Origin: Bacillota bacterium
Lineage (GTDB): Bacteria; Bacillota; Clostridia; Lachnospirales; Lachnospiraceae
NCBI GenBank assembly: GCA_023420085.1
Contig: JAEZWQ010000053.1
Coordinates: 1 to 43,608, forward strand
Length of the DNA stretch: 43,608 nt
Direction: 5' to 3'
Numbering within the stretch: position 1 is the stretch's first letter; every line of letters starts with the position of its first letter. The position numbers were made by a program, and so were the translations under genes. The notes below the pieces were generated by a model. That model worked only from the letters and a program-made list of their open reading frames with translations. It was not told where the DNA came from and ran no database searches. This document shows, in pieces, positions 1 to 8,599 of this stretch.

Positions 1-36
1 CATATGTTCATTCATTCTTAATATAACCTTTCTCAA
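1..36 (-). CDS. Transposase N-terminus, partial at window edge
   Basis: A minus-strand reading frame opens with TTG at 36 and leaves the window after 12 codons (LRKVILRMNEHM). It is preceded at the usual distance by a strong AGGAGG site (about 43-49). The peptide resembles the conserved start of ISNCY/IS1202-type transposases, which commonly begin R-K-V-I-L-x-M-N-E before a helix-turn-helix. This is recalled family knowledge applied to a very short stretch, so the call is tentative. The rest of the gene lies outside the window. Confidence 0.4.
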   Translation of the reverse strand, partial: MRKVILRMNEHM

Positions 37-76
37 ATCAACTACCTCCTTATAAGAAGATAATTATACCAAATGG

Positions 77-115
77 GACATAATCATTTTGATTATATTA
101 AGACATTATCATTTT
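77..115. repeat. Direct repeat, possible IS end
   Basis: GACATAATCATTTT (77-90) and GACATTATCATTTT (102-115) are 14-base direct repeats with one mismatch, 25 bases apart. They lie between the presumed transposase start and the rplJ promoter. Doubled motifs near the end of an insertion sequence would fit transposase binding sites. The other end of the element is not in the window, so this remains an inference. Confidence 0.3.
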
Positions 116-152
116 TAAACCAGAATCATATAAAAATATTTATTTTCAAATA

Positions 153-181
153 TTGACAACAAAAAAAAGAAATGGTAATAT
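153..181 (+). promoter_or_regulatory. rplJ promoter
   Basis: A perfect -35 box TTGACA (153-158) is followed by a 17-base spacer and a -10 box TAATAT (176-181). Transcription would start just before the L10-leader. A dedicated strong promoter directly upstream of rplJ fits a highly expressed ribosomal protein operon that no longer depends on an upstream rplKA. Confidence 0.8.
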
Positions 182-185
182 AGGA

Positions 186-285
186 GTACTGCCGTAGACA
201 GTAGGTATCGAAAGATGTAAGTTTATCGCCTACCGAGGAAACTAATAATAATTTTTTGTCCTCCTACGTATATAGGAGGTTTTTA
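186..285 (+). promoter_or_regulatory. Ribosomal protein L10 leader with attenuator
   Basis: The transcript between the promoter and rplJ contains the landmarks of the Rfam L10_leader: a GTAGACAGTAGG segment followed by CGCCTACCGAGG, pairing around a kink-turn-like core. It ends in a hairpin (CCTCCTA at 260-266 with TAGGAGG at 273-279) and a T run, which looks like an intrinsic attenuator. In Firmicutes, excess L10 (with L7/L12) binds this leader and represses its own operon. Position and sequence agree with that role; the fold was judged by eye. Confidence 0.8.
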
Positions 286-324
286 TATTTCCAGATTTGG
301 CAGAAAAAATTAGGAGGTAAGAAA

Positions 325-822
325 GTGGCAAAGGTTGAATTAAAAAAGCCAATTATTGATGAAATCAAAGGTCACTTAGATGGTGCAAAGACTGTTGTGC
401 TTGTTGACTATCTTGGTCTTACTGTTGAGGAAGATACTAATCTTCGTCGTCAACTTCGTGAGAACAATATAATCTACAAAGTTTACAAAAACACAATGAT
501 CAACTTCGCTATCCAAGGAACTGAGTTTGAATCATTGGCAAAAGATTTAAACGGAGCTACAGCTATCGCTATTTCTAAGGAAGATGCTACTGCTGCAGCT
601 AGAGTAATTAATAACTTTGCAAAAACTGCTCCAAAACTAGAGCTAAAGTCAGGAGTTGTAGAAGCTGAGTATTACGACAGAGAAGGAATTAAGGTTATAG
701 CAAACATTCCTTCAAGAGAAGAACTACTTTCAAAATTACTTGGAAGCTTACAATCACCTATTACAAACTTTGCACGTGTCGTTGATGCGATTGCTAACAA
801 AAGAGAAGAAGAGGGTTGCTAA
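325..822 (+). CDS. rplJ: 50S ribosomal protein L10
   Basis: This encodes L10, the protein that anchors the L7/L12 dimers to 23S rRNA and forms the ribosomal stalk. The open frame extends upstream, but the correct start is GTG at 325 (VAKVELKK...), placed after the site TAGGAGG at 311-317; this gives 165 residues, normal for the family. The L10 core LVDYLGLTVEE and the YKVYKNTM segment are clear, and the C-terminal helix that binds L7/L12 is present. It is followed 33 bases later by rplL. Regulation is through the L10 leader directly upstream. The usual rplK-rplA partners are not in the window. Confidence 0.97.
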   Translation: MAKVELKKPIIDEIKGHLDGAKTVVLVDYLGLTVEEDTNLRRQLRENNIIYKVYKNTMINFAIQGTEFESLAKDLNGATAIAISKEDATAAARVINNFAKTAPKLELKSGVVEAEYYDREGIKVIANIPSREELLSKLLGSLQSPITNFARVVDAIANKREEEGC

Positions 823-855
823 TACTCTCAATTAAATTTAGGAGGAAATTAAATA

Positions 856-1230
856 ATGGCAAAATTAACAAACGCTGAAATAATTGAAGCTTTAAAAGAA
901 CTTTCAATTTTAGAATTAAGAGATTTAGTTAAAGAATGTGAAGAAGAATTTGGTGTAGTTGCTGCTGGAGCAGTTGTAGTTGCTGGTGGCGCTGCTGCTG
1001 GTGAAGCTGAAGCAGAAAAAGATGAATTTGATGTTGAGTTAACAGAAGCTGGCCCTAACAAGGTTAAGATAATCAAGGCTGTTCGTGAAATCACAGGATT
1101 TGGTCTAAAAGAAGCAAAGGACGCTGTTGAGGCTGCACCTAAAATACTTAAAGAAGCTTGCGGAAAAGAAGAAGCTGAAGAAATCAAGAAAAAGCTTGAA
1201 GCTGATGGAGCTAAGGTTACTCTTAAGTAA
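856..1230 (+). CDS. rplL: 50S ribosomal protein L7/L12
   Basis: This is the acidic stalk protein L7/L12 (124 residues), which recruits translation factors to the ribosome. The N-terminal dimerisation helix (LTNAEIIEALKELSILEL), a short Ala/Gly-rich hinge (about residues 36-52) and the C-terminal factor-binding domain with GLKEAKDAVEAAP are all recognisable. It starts at ATG after TTAGGAGGAAAT and is cotranscribed with rplJ. A small hairpin at 1249-1266 and a strong terminator at 1277-1323 close the operon. Confidence 0.98.
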   Translation: MAKLTNAEIIEALKELSILELRDLVKECEEEFGVVAAGAVVVAGGAAAGEAEAEKDEFDVELTEAGPNKVKIIKAVREITGFGLKEAKDAVEAAPKILKEACGKEEAEEIKKKLEADGAKVTLK

Positions 1231-1276
1231 TATAAATAAAATTTCCGCGATGGGCTAATACCCATCTATACAAAAT

Positions 1277-1323
1277 AAATCTCCTATAGAATTTATTAAA
1301 ATAAGATTTCTATAGGAGATTTT
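1277..1323. terminator. Bidirectional terminator between rplL and the DUF cluster
   Basis: A perfect 15-bp stem (AAATCTCCTATAGAA at 1277-1291 with its complement ending at 1323) encloses a 16-base loop and is flanked by T-rich sequence on both sides. It sits between convergent genes: rplL on plus and the gene ending at 1355 on minus. It probably serves both. Confidence 0.9.
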
Positions 1324-1354
1324 AATTTTATATTATTTTATTCTTTTAATATGT

Positions 1355-2104
1355 TTATAGTTCTTCTGATACTTGGTGTTTCCACTCATCAAGTATATCA
1401 TCTATAACAACGGTATATTTCATCCCATTGTCATAAATAATTTTATCCATCTTTGCATTACTAACTATATCATCAATAGATTCAAATATTTTGTCCCCAT
1501 CATACTTTTTCATATCATTATATTTATTTATATCATAATACCTTAATGAAAGCATACAGTAAAATTTTACTTCCTCATCCTCACTTAATTCATATAATTC
1601 TTTAAATAATTGATAGGAATCTTTAAAATTAAGCATTCTAGCTAGGACAACTCCTTTATTAAACTTCACATCAAAAATAAAGCTTTCATCAACAACACTA
1701 ATTTCTGCTCTTTGTAAAATATTATTATAATGCTTTAAAGCTAAATTATAGTCTTTATTGATTAGGCACTTATCACCTATCATTTTTGCTCTTGTAAGAT
1801 AGTCGCCCTCTCTGTAATTCTTTAATATATTGATTATAAGTTCAACATCTTCTTCTAAATATAAATTATTCGATCTTAATATAACTTCAATAGAATCGTT
1901 TAAACCAAATCCACTTATATCCTCATCAATGCTATTATATACAAATTCTATAAGATTTTTATCAATAAAATCATCATCTATCAAATGAATATTTTCATAT
2001 ATAAAATAGCTTAATTCCTCTATAGTAAATATCTCTCTTTTAATAATATTGGAATAATAAGGTTTGATATTTCTTCTCGGTATACAAAGTCTAAAATCAC
2101 TCAT
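1355..2104 (-). CDS. Uncharacterised acidic soluble protein, third gene of DUF5716/5717 cluster
   Basis: A 249-residue protein rich in Asp, Glu, Ile and Asn, with no signal peptide or membrane segment. The middle (about residues 110-200) alternates amphipathic helices with alanine/leucine spacing such as YNLALKHYNNILQRAEIS and KDSYQLFKELYEL, like TPR-type helical pairs, but no family is certain. It starts one base after the stop of the upstream gene at 2106, so translational coupling is likely. It is the last gene of a three-gene operon ending at the bidirectional terminator. I do not recognise a specific function. Confidence 0.75.
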   Translation of the reverse strand: MSDFRLCIPRRNIKPYYSNIIKREIFTIEELSYFIYENIHLIDDDFIDKNLIEFVYNSIDEDISGFGLNDSIEVILRSNNLYLEEDVELIINILKNYREGDYLTRAKMIGDKCLINKDYNLALKHYNNILQRAEISVVDESFIFDVKFNKGVVLARMLNFKDSYQLFKELYELSEDEEVKFYCMLSLRYYDINKYNDMKKYDGDKIFESIDDIVSNAKMDKIIYDNGMKYTVVIDDILDEWKHQVSEEL

Positions 2105-2105
2105 C

Positions 2106-3125
2106 TTATCTACCTCCTATACCTATAAAATATTTAACCTGCATATTACTAGGTTTAATAAACAGTCCAAATCCAATGTCTATTATGCTAATTATCATCA
2201 TTTGCATATCATCGCTAAAGGATATATTTAAACTTAATCGTGTAGGTTTGTTAATTCCCTTTACTAGATGAGCTATGCAAACATCTACTCTATTATTTTC
2301 TCCATAATATATAGGCAATACATCATCATTAAAAGTTATAATCTCTATAGGCTCTATATCATCATAAAATCTATTATGTTCATTAAATAATTCGTGTTTT
2401 TCACTGCCATTAGATCCATTAATATTTATATATGCACCACATCCTACACTATACTTAGTTTTAACATATATTTTCTTATTCTGATTATACATATTTTTTA
2501 AGTATGAATAACCTCCAAGTATAAATAGATTCTCTTCTAAAAATACTCTCCTATCTGTACATAGAATTTCTAAAGAGTTTTTCATATATCCCCCATTAAA
2601 CGCCTTACTTGTGAGATATACAACATCTAAATCATCTTTCAATAAGTTAGGTAAAATACTCGAAAATCTTTCATCTTTACTCTCATTGTCTAGATCATTA
2701 TATCCTTTATTTTCAAATCCAATGTCTATAACTTTAATATGTAATTCATCCATATGGTGTGTTATTAAAGCACTGTATAATACTAATTCATCCTTATTCT
2801 GATAAATAAGCCCAAATCTATTATATTTGAATGATTTTGTAAATAAAAGATTATAATTTACAAATGATTCCCTATAATCTACATAATGAATTTTCTCTGT
2901 AATATATAGTCTATTCAATAGAAGTTTAATTTCATTTTTTAATTTTTGTGAAAATTTTTCAGCAACTATAACTATCTGTGAATTTTTAAGTTCATTCTCA
3001 TAAGAATATATACAATTTTTTATTGAATCATGAACAGATACCTTATAATCCTCTTGTAACTCAAATGGAGTATAAAGGGCTTTTACTTCTGAATTTTTAA
3101 CTTGAATAACAAATATATCTTTCAT
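2106..3125 (-). CDS. DUF5716-like protein
   Basis: A 339-residue cytoplasmic protein. The N-terminal half looks like an actin/Hsp70-fold relative: short strand-turn segments, MKDIFVIQVKNSEVKALY at the start, and an internal FGLIYQNKDELVLYSALI. The C-terminus ends with a beta-rich segment containing IIDIGFGLFIKPS, which resembles the D-L-G-F-G motif of DUF5716 proteins of Clostridia. In that group it is usually found beside a DUF5717 protein, and that is the arrangement here. The family name rests on recall of motif and neighbourhood. Cellular role is unknown; the tight three-gene spacing suggests one complex. Confidence 0.6.
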   Translation of the reverse strand: MKDIFVIQVKNSEVKALYTPFELQEDYKVSVHDSIKNCIYSYENELKNSQIVIVAEKFSQKLKNEIKLLLNRLYITEKIHYVDYRESFVNYNLLFTKSFKYNRFGLIYQNKDELVLYSALITHHMDELHIKVIDIGFENKGYNDLDNESKDERFSSILPNLLKDDLDVVYLTSKAFNGGYMKNSLEILCTDRRVFLEENLFILGGYSYLKNMYNQNKKIYVKTKYSVGCGAYININGSNGSEKHELFNEHNRFYDDIEPIEIITFNDDVLPIYYGENNRVDVCIAHLVKGINKPTRLSLNISFSDDMQMMIISIIDIGFGLFIKPSNMQVKYFIGIGGR

Positions 3126-3126
3126 A

Positions 3127-6105
3127 TTACACCCTAGGCTTAAAAATATCCAAAGCCATATCCTTCATTCCTTTATATTCTCCAATCAATTTGCTTAGTT
3201 CTGGTAAATCATTACTTTTTGCATAAATTATATCATTTAATCTGTCAAATCCATCCTTATATATTCCATGCTTAGTTCTTTTATTATTTGTATAAGCATA
3301 CTCTTCTGAAAATAATTCATTAATTGGATCATAAATCTTATATATTATTGTGTCTCCATAAAACATAGGGATGGCAACAACATATATAGAATCTGTTATC
3401 TTTTTAAGCTCTACTTCTTTATATAATGAATCTTTTTCTCCTTTATATTTATATACAAATACACCATGATTTTTAAATGTAAGTATCGTTTTATCACTTA
3501 ATTCAAATGGTAAAAGTCCTTTAGATTTAAATCTCATAAACCATTCAGGATACATACCAATACTTACAAGCTTTTCTAATTGCTCTGATACATACATTCT
3601 AATTTCATCTGTATAATCATTTTCACACGAAAACCTTCTAAGCATCTCTAGCAATTTTATCGCTGATAATTCATCCCTCTTTTCCCATAAATGAATATAT
3701 AATTTTGAATTACCAAACTCTCCATTTTGATTCAGTAGAAATTCGCAATAATTCTCTATCTTTTCATAAAATTCTCTATCATTTATTAAATTAAATCTAA
3801 GCATATCATAATTTTCAATTTCATCTTCTAATGTAAGTTCATGCTGTTGATAAAGGAACATTACTAAATCAAAATCTCTAACCCCATTGAAATATAAATG
3901 TAATGCTAAGTCCCTTACTAAATCTGATACAACATAACCCTCAGATATTATGCCATTAAATAAATTAAGTTTTTCGTCATTATCAATTATATCAAATCCT
4001 TCTTGTATAAGACTTTGGAGCGCTACCTTATATTCCCCAATTTTTATATATTCTGAGATTAATTCATTTTTATTTTCAATCAAGTCTATATCAAAGTCTA
4101 ATATATGGTTTGATATTTCATCATTTAATGCATAGTATTTAATAAGTTTTGTCTGTATATCTTTTTTATAGTAACTTCTTAGCCACTTTTTCTTATTTAT
4201 CTCCTCAAGAGTTTCCATGCTTGGATTTTTATTTTCCATCAATGCAACTATATGATTTTTACCAATGTTAAATGCATTTTTAACATCACTATTTAGAAAC
4301 ATTATTCTCTTGTACTCAACAATGTTACTATCTGCCAATACTATTGTATCATCATTATATTCTGCTAAAATTAAAAAGTTTGAATCAGGTATCCTTGCAT
4401 CAGCAATCATATTTATTGGCCATACCTCAATTAAGTTTGATAACCTTGACTGTACAATAATTAGTTTCCTGATTCTATCATCTTTACAAATAAATCTAAA
4501 TGCACAATATATATTTAGTAAACAATGGCTTAATACCTTGTCCATTATAATTCCTGTTGGAAATTCATTATATATTTCCACAAGTTCATCGCTTATTCTT
4601 CTTTCTCGTAAAGCTTTTAATGCATATGCATTCATATCTGATTTATAATGATCATATATATGCGTTATATTGTTATAATTTTTTATTATGTTATAATACA
4701 AAGATTGCTTATTCTTATCTGTAAGCATCTTGTTATCTCTAAAATATATATATATTTCATTTGGTAAAAGTTCACTATAACAGTTTGGCATTGAATATAA
4801 AAAGTACTCGAATAATGATGTTAATCTTATCTTATTCTCAACCCCCAGCCTATACCATAGAAATGCTGTCTTATCCATTCTATTCCCATGTATTAAGAGT
4901 GAGCATATTACTTGTAATATTTTTATATCTCTTCTTTTTCTAAATTCATCTGTCAATATATGGAATAGTTGAGAATAATAGCCACTCACATAGTTAGTTT
5001 TGTTTATTATATACTCTACTATCTTCTCTGATAATATTTTTTTCCTATACGCCCAATATAAAACTCTAACTTCAATATAATCTGTTTTTAATATAGCTGT
5101 ATCATATTTCTCAATTATATTATGTAGCTCCATATATATAAATGGACTATTACAACCTAATGAAACAATCTTTTTTAACCATATATAAAGCTCATTTGCA
5201 GTCTTATTTTGTCTTGCTCTTAATTTATAACAAAACCAATATATAATTCCAAGATCTAGTTCATAAGATCTTATCTCTAGCTTATTTGCAGCTTCATTTA
5301 TTTCACTCTCTGTATTCATATGTATAGCTTTTATGTACATATAGAGAGCATCAAAGAATTTATCGTCATGATTGAACTTATCCTCCAATGTGTCAAAGAT
5401 GTAATCACAGCGTAGTTCATCTTTTGAATGATATGCCCAAAGATATTCAACTGATTTTATTCTATATTCAGGTTCTTCAAATGTTTTTAATTTATTTATT
5501 GCCTTCTTTAAACCTTCTAAAAAAATTGTCTCAGTATCAATCTTAGCAGAATATCTAAATATTAACTTTTGTATGTCAGCATAAACATATCTGGCATCTT
5601 TGGTTTTAGTTACAATCTTCTTTAATTCTTTGTGTTTATCGTCTTTCCTCTTTTTATCACCAATTGCTATAAAAAACTCATTTATATTGCTTTCGTTTAC
5701 TGTTAATTCTCTATACGCCTCCCAAAGTATTCTAGCCTTAGAATTTTCGGCATACCTCTTTCCAAATTGTTCAGTAATAAATATCTCAGGGGTTACATCT
5801 TCTAATGAAATATCTTCAGATATCTTTGTTGTATTTGAAAATAAGTTAAACTCATAAGGAATTTTTATATCTTCTCTATCAGTTATGATTGTAAACTCTC
5901 CATTAAGAATCTTAGGTTCTTTTACAAGCATATTATATTCATATTCTATTTTTGTAACATCCTCATAAATGGTCGCATTAAATACAAATCCTGGGTCAGA
6001 TGCTCTTACCCTTCCTTTTGTACCTGTAACTCCATTTATCCAAAAATCTCCTGAAATAGGATAATTTATATCTCTATCAATATATATTTTTTCTTTTACT
6101 ATCAT
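3127..6105 (-). CDS. DUF5717-like large protein
   Basis: The frame opens at 6183, but ATG at 6105 (MIVKEKIYIDRD) is preceded by TTTTGGAGTAGCT and is the better start, giving 992 residues. The first 150 residues are beta-rich (SGDFWINGVTGTKGRVRAS). A long alpha-helical solenoid region follows (about 150-800), then a beta-rich tail. No signal peptide or transmembrane helix is visible. Size, order and the adjacent DUF5716-like gene match the DUF5717 family of anaerobic Firmicutes, whose function is not established. It is the first gene of the operon and begins downstream of the glsB-like gene's terminator, so it should have its own promoter around 6110-6170. Confidence 0.65.
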   Translation of the reverse strand: MIVKEKIYIDRDINYPISGDFWINGVTGTKGRVRASDPGFVFNATIYEDVTKIEYEYNMLVKEPKILNGEFTIITDREDIKIPYEFNLFSNTTKISEDISLEDVTPEIFITEQFGKRYAENSKARILWEAYRELTVNESNINEFFIAIGDKKRKDDKHKELKKIVTKTKDARYVYADIQKLIFRYSAKIDTETIFLEGLKKAINKLKTFEEPEYRIKSVEYLWAYHSKDELRCDYIFDTLEDKFNHDDKFFDALYMYIKAIHMNTESEINEAANKLEIRSYELDLGIIYWFCYKLRARQNKTANELYIWLKKIVSLGCNSPFIYMELHNIIEKYDTAILKTDYIEVRVLYWAYRKKILSEKIVEYIINKTNYVSGYYSQLFHILTDEFRKRRDIKILQVICSLLIHGNRMDKTAFLWYRLGVENKIRLTSLFEYFLYSMPNCYSELLPNEIYIYFRDNKMLTDKNKQSLYYNIIKNYNNITHIYDHYKSDMNAYALKALRERRISDELVEIYNEFPTGIIMDKVLSHCLLNIYCAFRFICKDDRIRKLIIVQSRLSNLIEVWPINMIADARIPDSNFLILAEYNDDTIVLADSNIVEYKRIMFLNSDVKNAFNIGKNHIVALMENKNPSMETLEEINKKKWLRSYYKKDIQTKLIKYYALNDEISNHILDFDIDLIENKNELISEYIKIGEYKVALQSLIQEGFDIIDNDEKLNLFNGIISEGYVVSDLVRDLALHLYFNGVRDFDLVMFLYQQHELTLEDEIENYDMLRFNLINDREFYEKIENYCEFLLNQNGEFGNSKLYIHLWEKRDELSAIKLLEMLRRFSCENDYTDEIRMYVSEQLEKLVSIGMYPEWFMRFKSKGLLPFELSDKTILTFKNHGVFVYKYKGEKDSLYKEVELKKITDSIYVVAIPMFYGDTIIYKIYDPINELFSEEYAYTNNKRTKHGIYKDGFDRLNDIIYAKSNDLPELSKLIGEYKGMKDMALDIFKPRV

Positions 6106-6174
6106 AGCTACTCCAAAACAATGAACTTTATATAAGCAATATATGATAATAATATCATAATTAAAATAACAAAT

Positions 6175-6205
6175 AAAGAGCATAGCAATAAAGCATATGC
6201 TCTTT
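6175..6205 (-). terminator. Terminator after the GlsB/YeaQ gene
   Basis: AAAGAGCATA (6175-6184) pairs with TATGCTCTTT (6196-6205) around an 11-base loop. On the minus strand it is followed by a T-rich stretch (TATTTGTTATTTT). It separates the small membrane protein gene from the DUF5717-like operon. Confidence 0.7.
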
Positions 6206-6226
6206 AGAAATTATAATTTATCAATA

Positions 6227-6475
6227 TTATCTTTTTCTAGTAAATAGTGAAAATACTAATAATAGTATAACTGCTCCTAATACAGAGAATAGAAATCCTC
6301 TAACTGTAAAAACATTTAAGCCCTGATTCCCTGCAAATAAATAGCTACCAATAAATGATCCTAATATACCTACTATTACATTAGCAACGGCACCCATTCT
6401 GGAATTTTTTCCAACTACTATGCTAGCTAGCCAACCAATGATGCCTCCCATAATTAGGAAAATAATAATACTCAT
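6227..6475 (-). CDS. GlsB/YeaQ/YmgE family membrane protein
   Basis: An 82-residue hydrophobic protein with three predicted membrane helices: an N-terminal one with MGGIIGWLAS, a central glycine-rich one with VIVGILGSFIGSYLF, and a C-terminal one with FSVLGAVILLLVFSL followed by RKR. The G-rich first two helices are typical of the transglycosylase-associated (GlsB/YeaQ) family, small envelope-stress proteins whose molecular activity is not settled. ATG at 6475 is chosen over an upstream in-frame ATG because GGAGGTGG lies at proper distance. It has its own promoter and terminator, so it is monocistronic. Confidence 0.88.
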   Translation of the reverse strand: MSIIIFLIMGGIIGWLASIVVGKNSRMGAVANVIVGILGSFIGSYLFAGNQGLNVFTVRGFLFSVLGAVILLLVFSLFTRKR

Positions 6476-6503
6476 AATTTCCACCTCCAAAATAGATATA
6501 ATA

Positions 6504-6532
6504 ATTATATCACAAAAACATTATATGGTAAA
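6504..6532 (-). promoter_or_regulatory. Promoter of the GlsB/YeaQ gene
   Basis: On the minus strand TTTACC (6527-6532) and a perfect TATAAT (6504-6509) are separated by 17 bases, about 30 bases before the start codon. The -10 match is perfect and the -35 match is moderate. Confidence 0.6.
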
Positions 6533-6563
6533 GCTAATGGTGGTATATAGTTTTAATAACTGT

Positions 6564-7520
6564 TTATTTTTGATATAAACCTTCAATATTACTGATAACC
6601 CAATCATAATCTTTAGCTTCAATTATAGTACCACAATATTCGCATTTAGCAGATCTATTTATATCAATTGGAGCTCCACAACTTGGACACTTCATTTGTT
6701 TAATTTCACCGTTAACTTGTGGGGCAGTTGCATTTAATGGCCTTACAAGATGGTACCCATAACCCATGAATACTTCTTTATTTGGATCTCCAGACACAAT
6801 ATTGTTATAGTTATCAATTGTATAGTCTATAACTCTTGTTTCTACCATTACATAAAGGTGTTGAGTATCATCATCTTCTTCATAATCAAATAACTCAATG
6901 TTCAAAACAGATATATCTTTAATTATATTTTTTCTTCCACTAGATATCAATTCTCTCAATTGATTCTCAAGCATCGTATATAATTGTGGAGATAAATAAG
7001 CTCTCATCGGATCCCACTTTTGTTCTTGCCAAGCATTCTGCATTTCAACATACACTCTTGCAATTTTTTCTTTTAGTATATCTTCTCTAAAATTCGGATC
7101 CCTTTTATATAGTTTCTCTAAATTTGTAAAATTAGGTTCTCGTACAAATCCATCTGAGTAATTATCAATTTTTTTACCTTTCATTTTTTGATATATTATA
7201 AGGATTAATATAAATATAATTAATCCTGATCCCATTCCTGAGAATCCAAAAAATGAAAAAGGAAAAAATCCAAAGTCATAATCATCGTCATCATCATAGC
7301 TACTATAGTTTCCTCGTCTACTTCCAAACGAAGAACTATCTCGCCTACTTCTAGATGAAGAACTTCCTCCACTGAAATGACTACTTCCGCCTCTACTATA
7401 AGAAGTTCCACCTCTAAAGTTTCCTGCATCTGCATGAGTTTCTTTACTAAATTGAACTAGAGTAAAAGTTATTAAACATATTGTTAAAAGCAGTAGTAAA
7501 AATTTTTTTATTCTTTTCAT
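6564..7520 (-). CDS. Tim44-domain membrane protein with C-terminal zinc ribbon
   Basis: A 318-residue protein. An N-terminal hydrophobic signal segment (about 5-25) is followed by a Ser/Gly/Arg low-complexity region (about 35-80), an acidic patch, then a membrane helix (GSGLIIFILILIIY, about 98-112). A Tim44-like domain follows (about 125-265). The protein ends with a CPSCGAPI...CEYCG zinc ribbon (about 280-300). Bacterial Tim44-like proteins of this layout are membrane-associated; the role is not well defined. Its start lies within 2 bases of the ATPase stop, so it is cotranscribed with the Fbp-type transporter. The GGSS repeats are a probable flexible linker. Confidence 0.85.
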   Translation of the reverse strand: MKRIKKFLLLLLTICLITFTLVQFSKETHADAGNFRGGTSYSRGGSSHFSGGSSSSRSRRDSSSFGSRRGNYSSYDDDDDYDFGFFPFSFFGFSGMGSGLIIFILILIIYQKMKGKKIDNYSDGFVREPNFTNLEKLYKRDPNFREDILKEKIARVYVEMQNAWQEQKWDPMRAYLSPQLYTMLENQLRELISSGRKNIIKDISVLNIELFDYEEDDDTQHLYVMVETRVIDYTIDNYNNIVSGDPNKEVFMGYGYHLVRPLNATAPQVNGEIKQMKCPSCGAPIDINRSAKCEYCGTIIEAKDYDWVISNIEGLYQK

Positions 7521-7521
7521 A

Positions 7522-8589
7522 CTATGTCACAATTTTTAGCTGATCATTATCTTTTTCATATGGATAGGCTATATAACTCTTAAACTTAATGTTCACCCTA
7601 TCTCCTACCTTATATTTCATATAGGCTTCAGACTCAGCGACACATCTTATTTCTTCCCCATTATCAAGCTTTAAGAATATATCAGTATTTTCACCTAAGA
7701 AATACATATTCTGAATAAGGGCTTCAACTCCCCCAGTCTTATCAATAATTATATTCTCAGGTCGAATTGCAATAATAGCTTTATCCCATTGGAATTCAAA
7801 ATCTACATCTATATAGCTACCATCAAGATAAGCCTTTCCATCCTTCTTCTCAGCACTAATTAAATTCACCTTTCCAATAAAGTCTGCAACAAATTGATTA
7901 ACCGGATTATGATAAATTTCATATGGAGTTCCAACTTGCTGAATTATTCCTCTATTAAGTATAACAACTTTATCAGACATTGTCATCGCTTCTGTTTGAT
8001 CATGTGTGACAAAAACAACTGTAATATTTAATTCTTTACTAATTTTTTTAATCTCATAACGCATACTATCTCTTAATTTTGCGTCTAGATTTGATAGTGG
8101 TTCATCTAATAATAATAATTTAGGTTCAGCAATCAATGCACGTCCTAATGCTATTCTTTGTTGCTGACCTCCAGATAACTGAGATGGCATCCTATCTCTA
8201 TATTGTAAAAGATGTACAATATCAAGTATTTTATTTACCTTTTTTTCACGTTCTTTTTTTGGTACTTTTTTAATTTTTAATGGATAAGCTATATTATCAA
8301 ATACATTCATATGTGGCCAAACTGCATATGATTGAAATACCATCCCAATCTCCCTCTTTTCAGGTGGGACAAATTCATTTTCAGAGCTTACCACTTTATC
8401 ATCAATTAGAATTTCTCCATTAGTTGGTTTTTCAAAGCCTGCAATCATTCTTAATAATGTAGTCTTTCCACATCCAGATGGTCCTAATAATGTAACAAAT
8501 TCTCCATTACTAAACTCTGAATCAAATTTATTTATAACCTTTACATTTCCAAAGCATTTTTCAATATTCTTAAGTGTAACTGTTGACAT
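7522..8589 (-). CDS. ABC transporter ATP-binding protein, FbpC/PotA type
   Basis: The 355-residue nucleotide-binding subunit of an importer. Walker A GPSGCGKTT (about 36-44), signature LSGGQQQR (about 140), Walker B LLLLDEPLSNLD and the switch histidine in VFVTHDQTEAM are intact. The C-terminal third is a TOBE-type regulatory domain (AIRPENIII, then a beta-barrel). The class is that of CysA/PotA/FbpC subunits, which form homodimers on a two-domain permease. It lies between the fused permease (10 bases upstream) and the Tim44-domain gene. Substrate is inferred from the operon, most likely ferric iron or another small oxyanion or organic ligand. Confidence 0.93.
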   Translation of the reverse strand: MSTVTLKNIEKCFGNVKVINKFDSEFSNGEFVTLLGPSGCGKTTLLRMIAGFEKPTNGEILIDDKVVSSENEFVPPEKREIGMVFQSYAVWPHMNVFDNIAYPLKIKKVPKKEREKKVNKILDIVHLLQYRDRMPSQLSGGQQQRIALGRALIAEPKLLLLDEPLSNLDAKLRDSMRYEIKKISKELNITVVFVTHDQTEAMTMSDKVVILNRGIIQQVGTPYEIYHNPVNQFVADFIGKVNLISAEKKDGKAYLDGSYIDVDFEFQWDKAIIAIRPENIIIDKTGGVEALIQNMYFLGENTDIFLKLDNGEEIRCVAESEAYMKYKVGDRVNIKFKSYIAYPYEKDNDQLKIVT

Positions 8590-8599
8590 CCTACCTCCA

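Noticed and set aside
256..324. N-terminal extension of rplJ to a TTG at 256
   Set aside because: It runs through the attenuator hairpin of the L10 leader; GTG at 325 has a perfect ribosome site and gives the normal L10 length.
849..1265. Minus-strand frame opposite rplL
   Set aside because: It is the reverse shadow of the Ala/Glu-rich rplL sequence and has no start signal.
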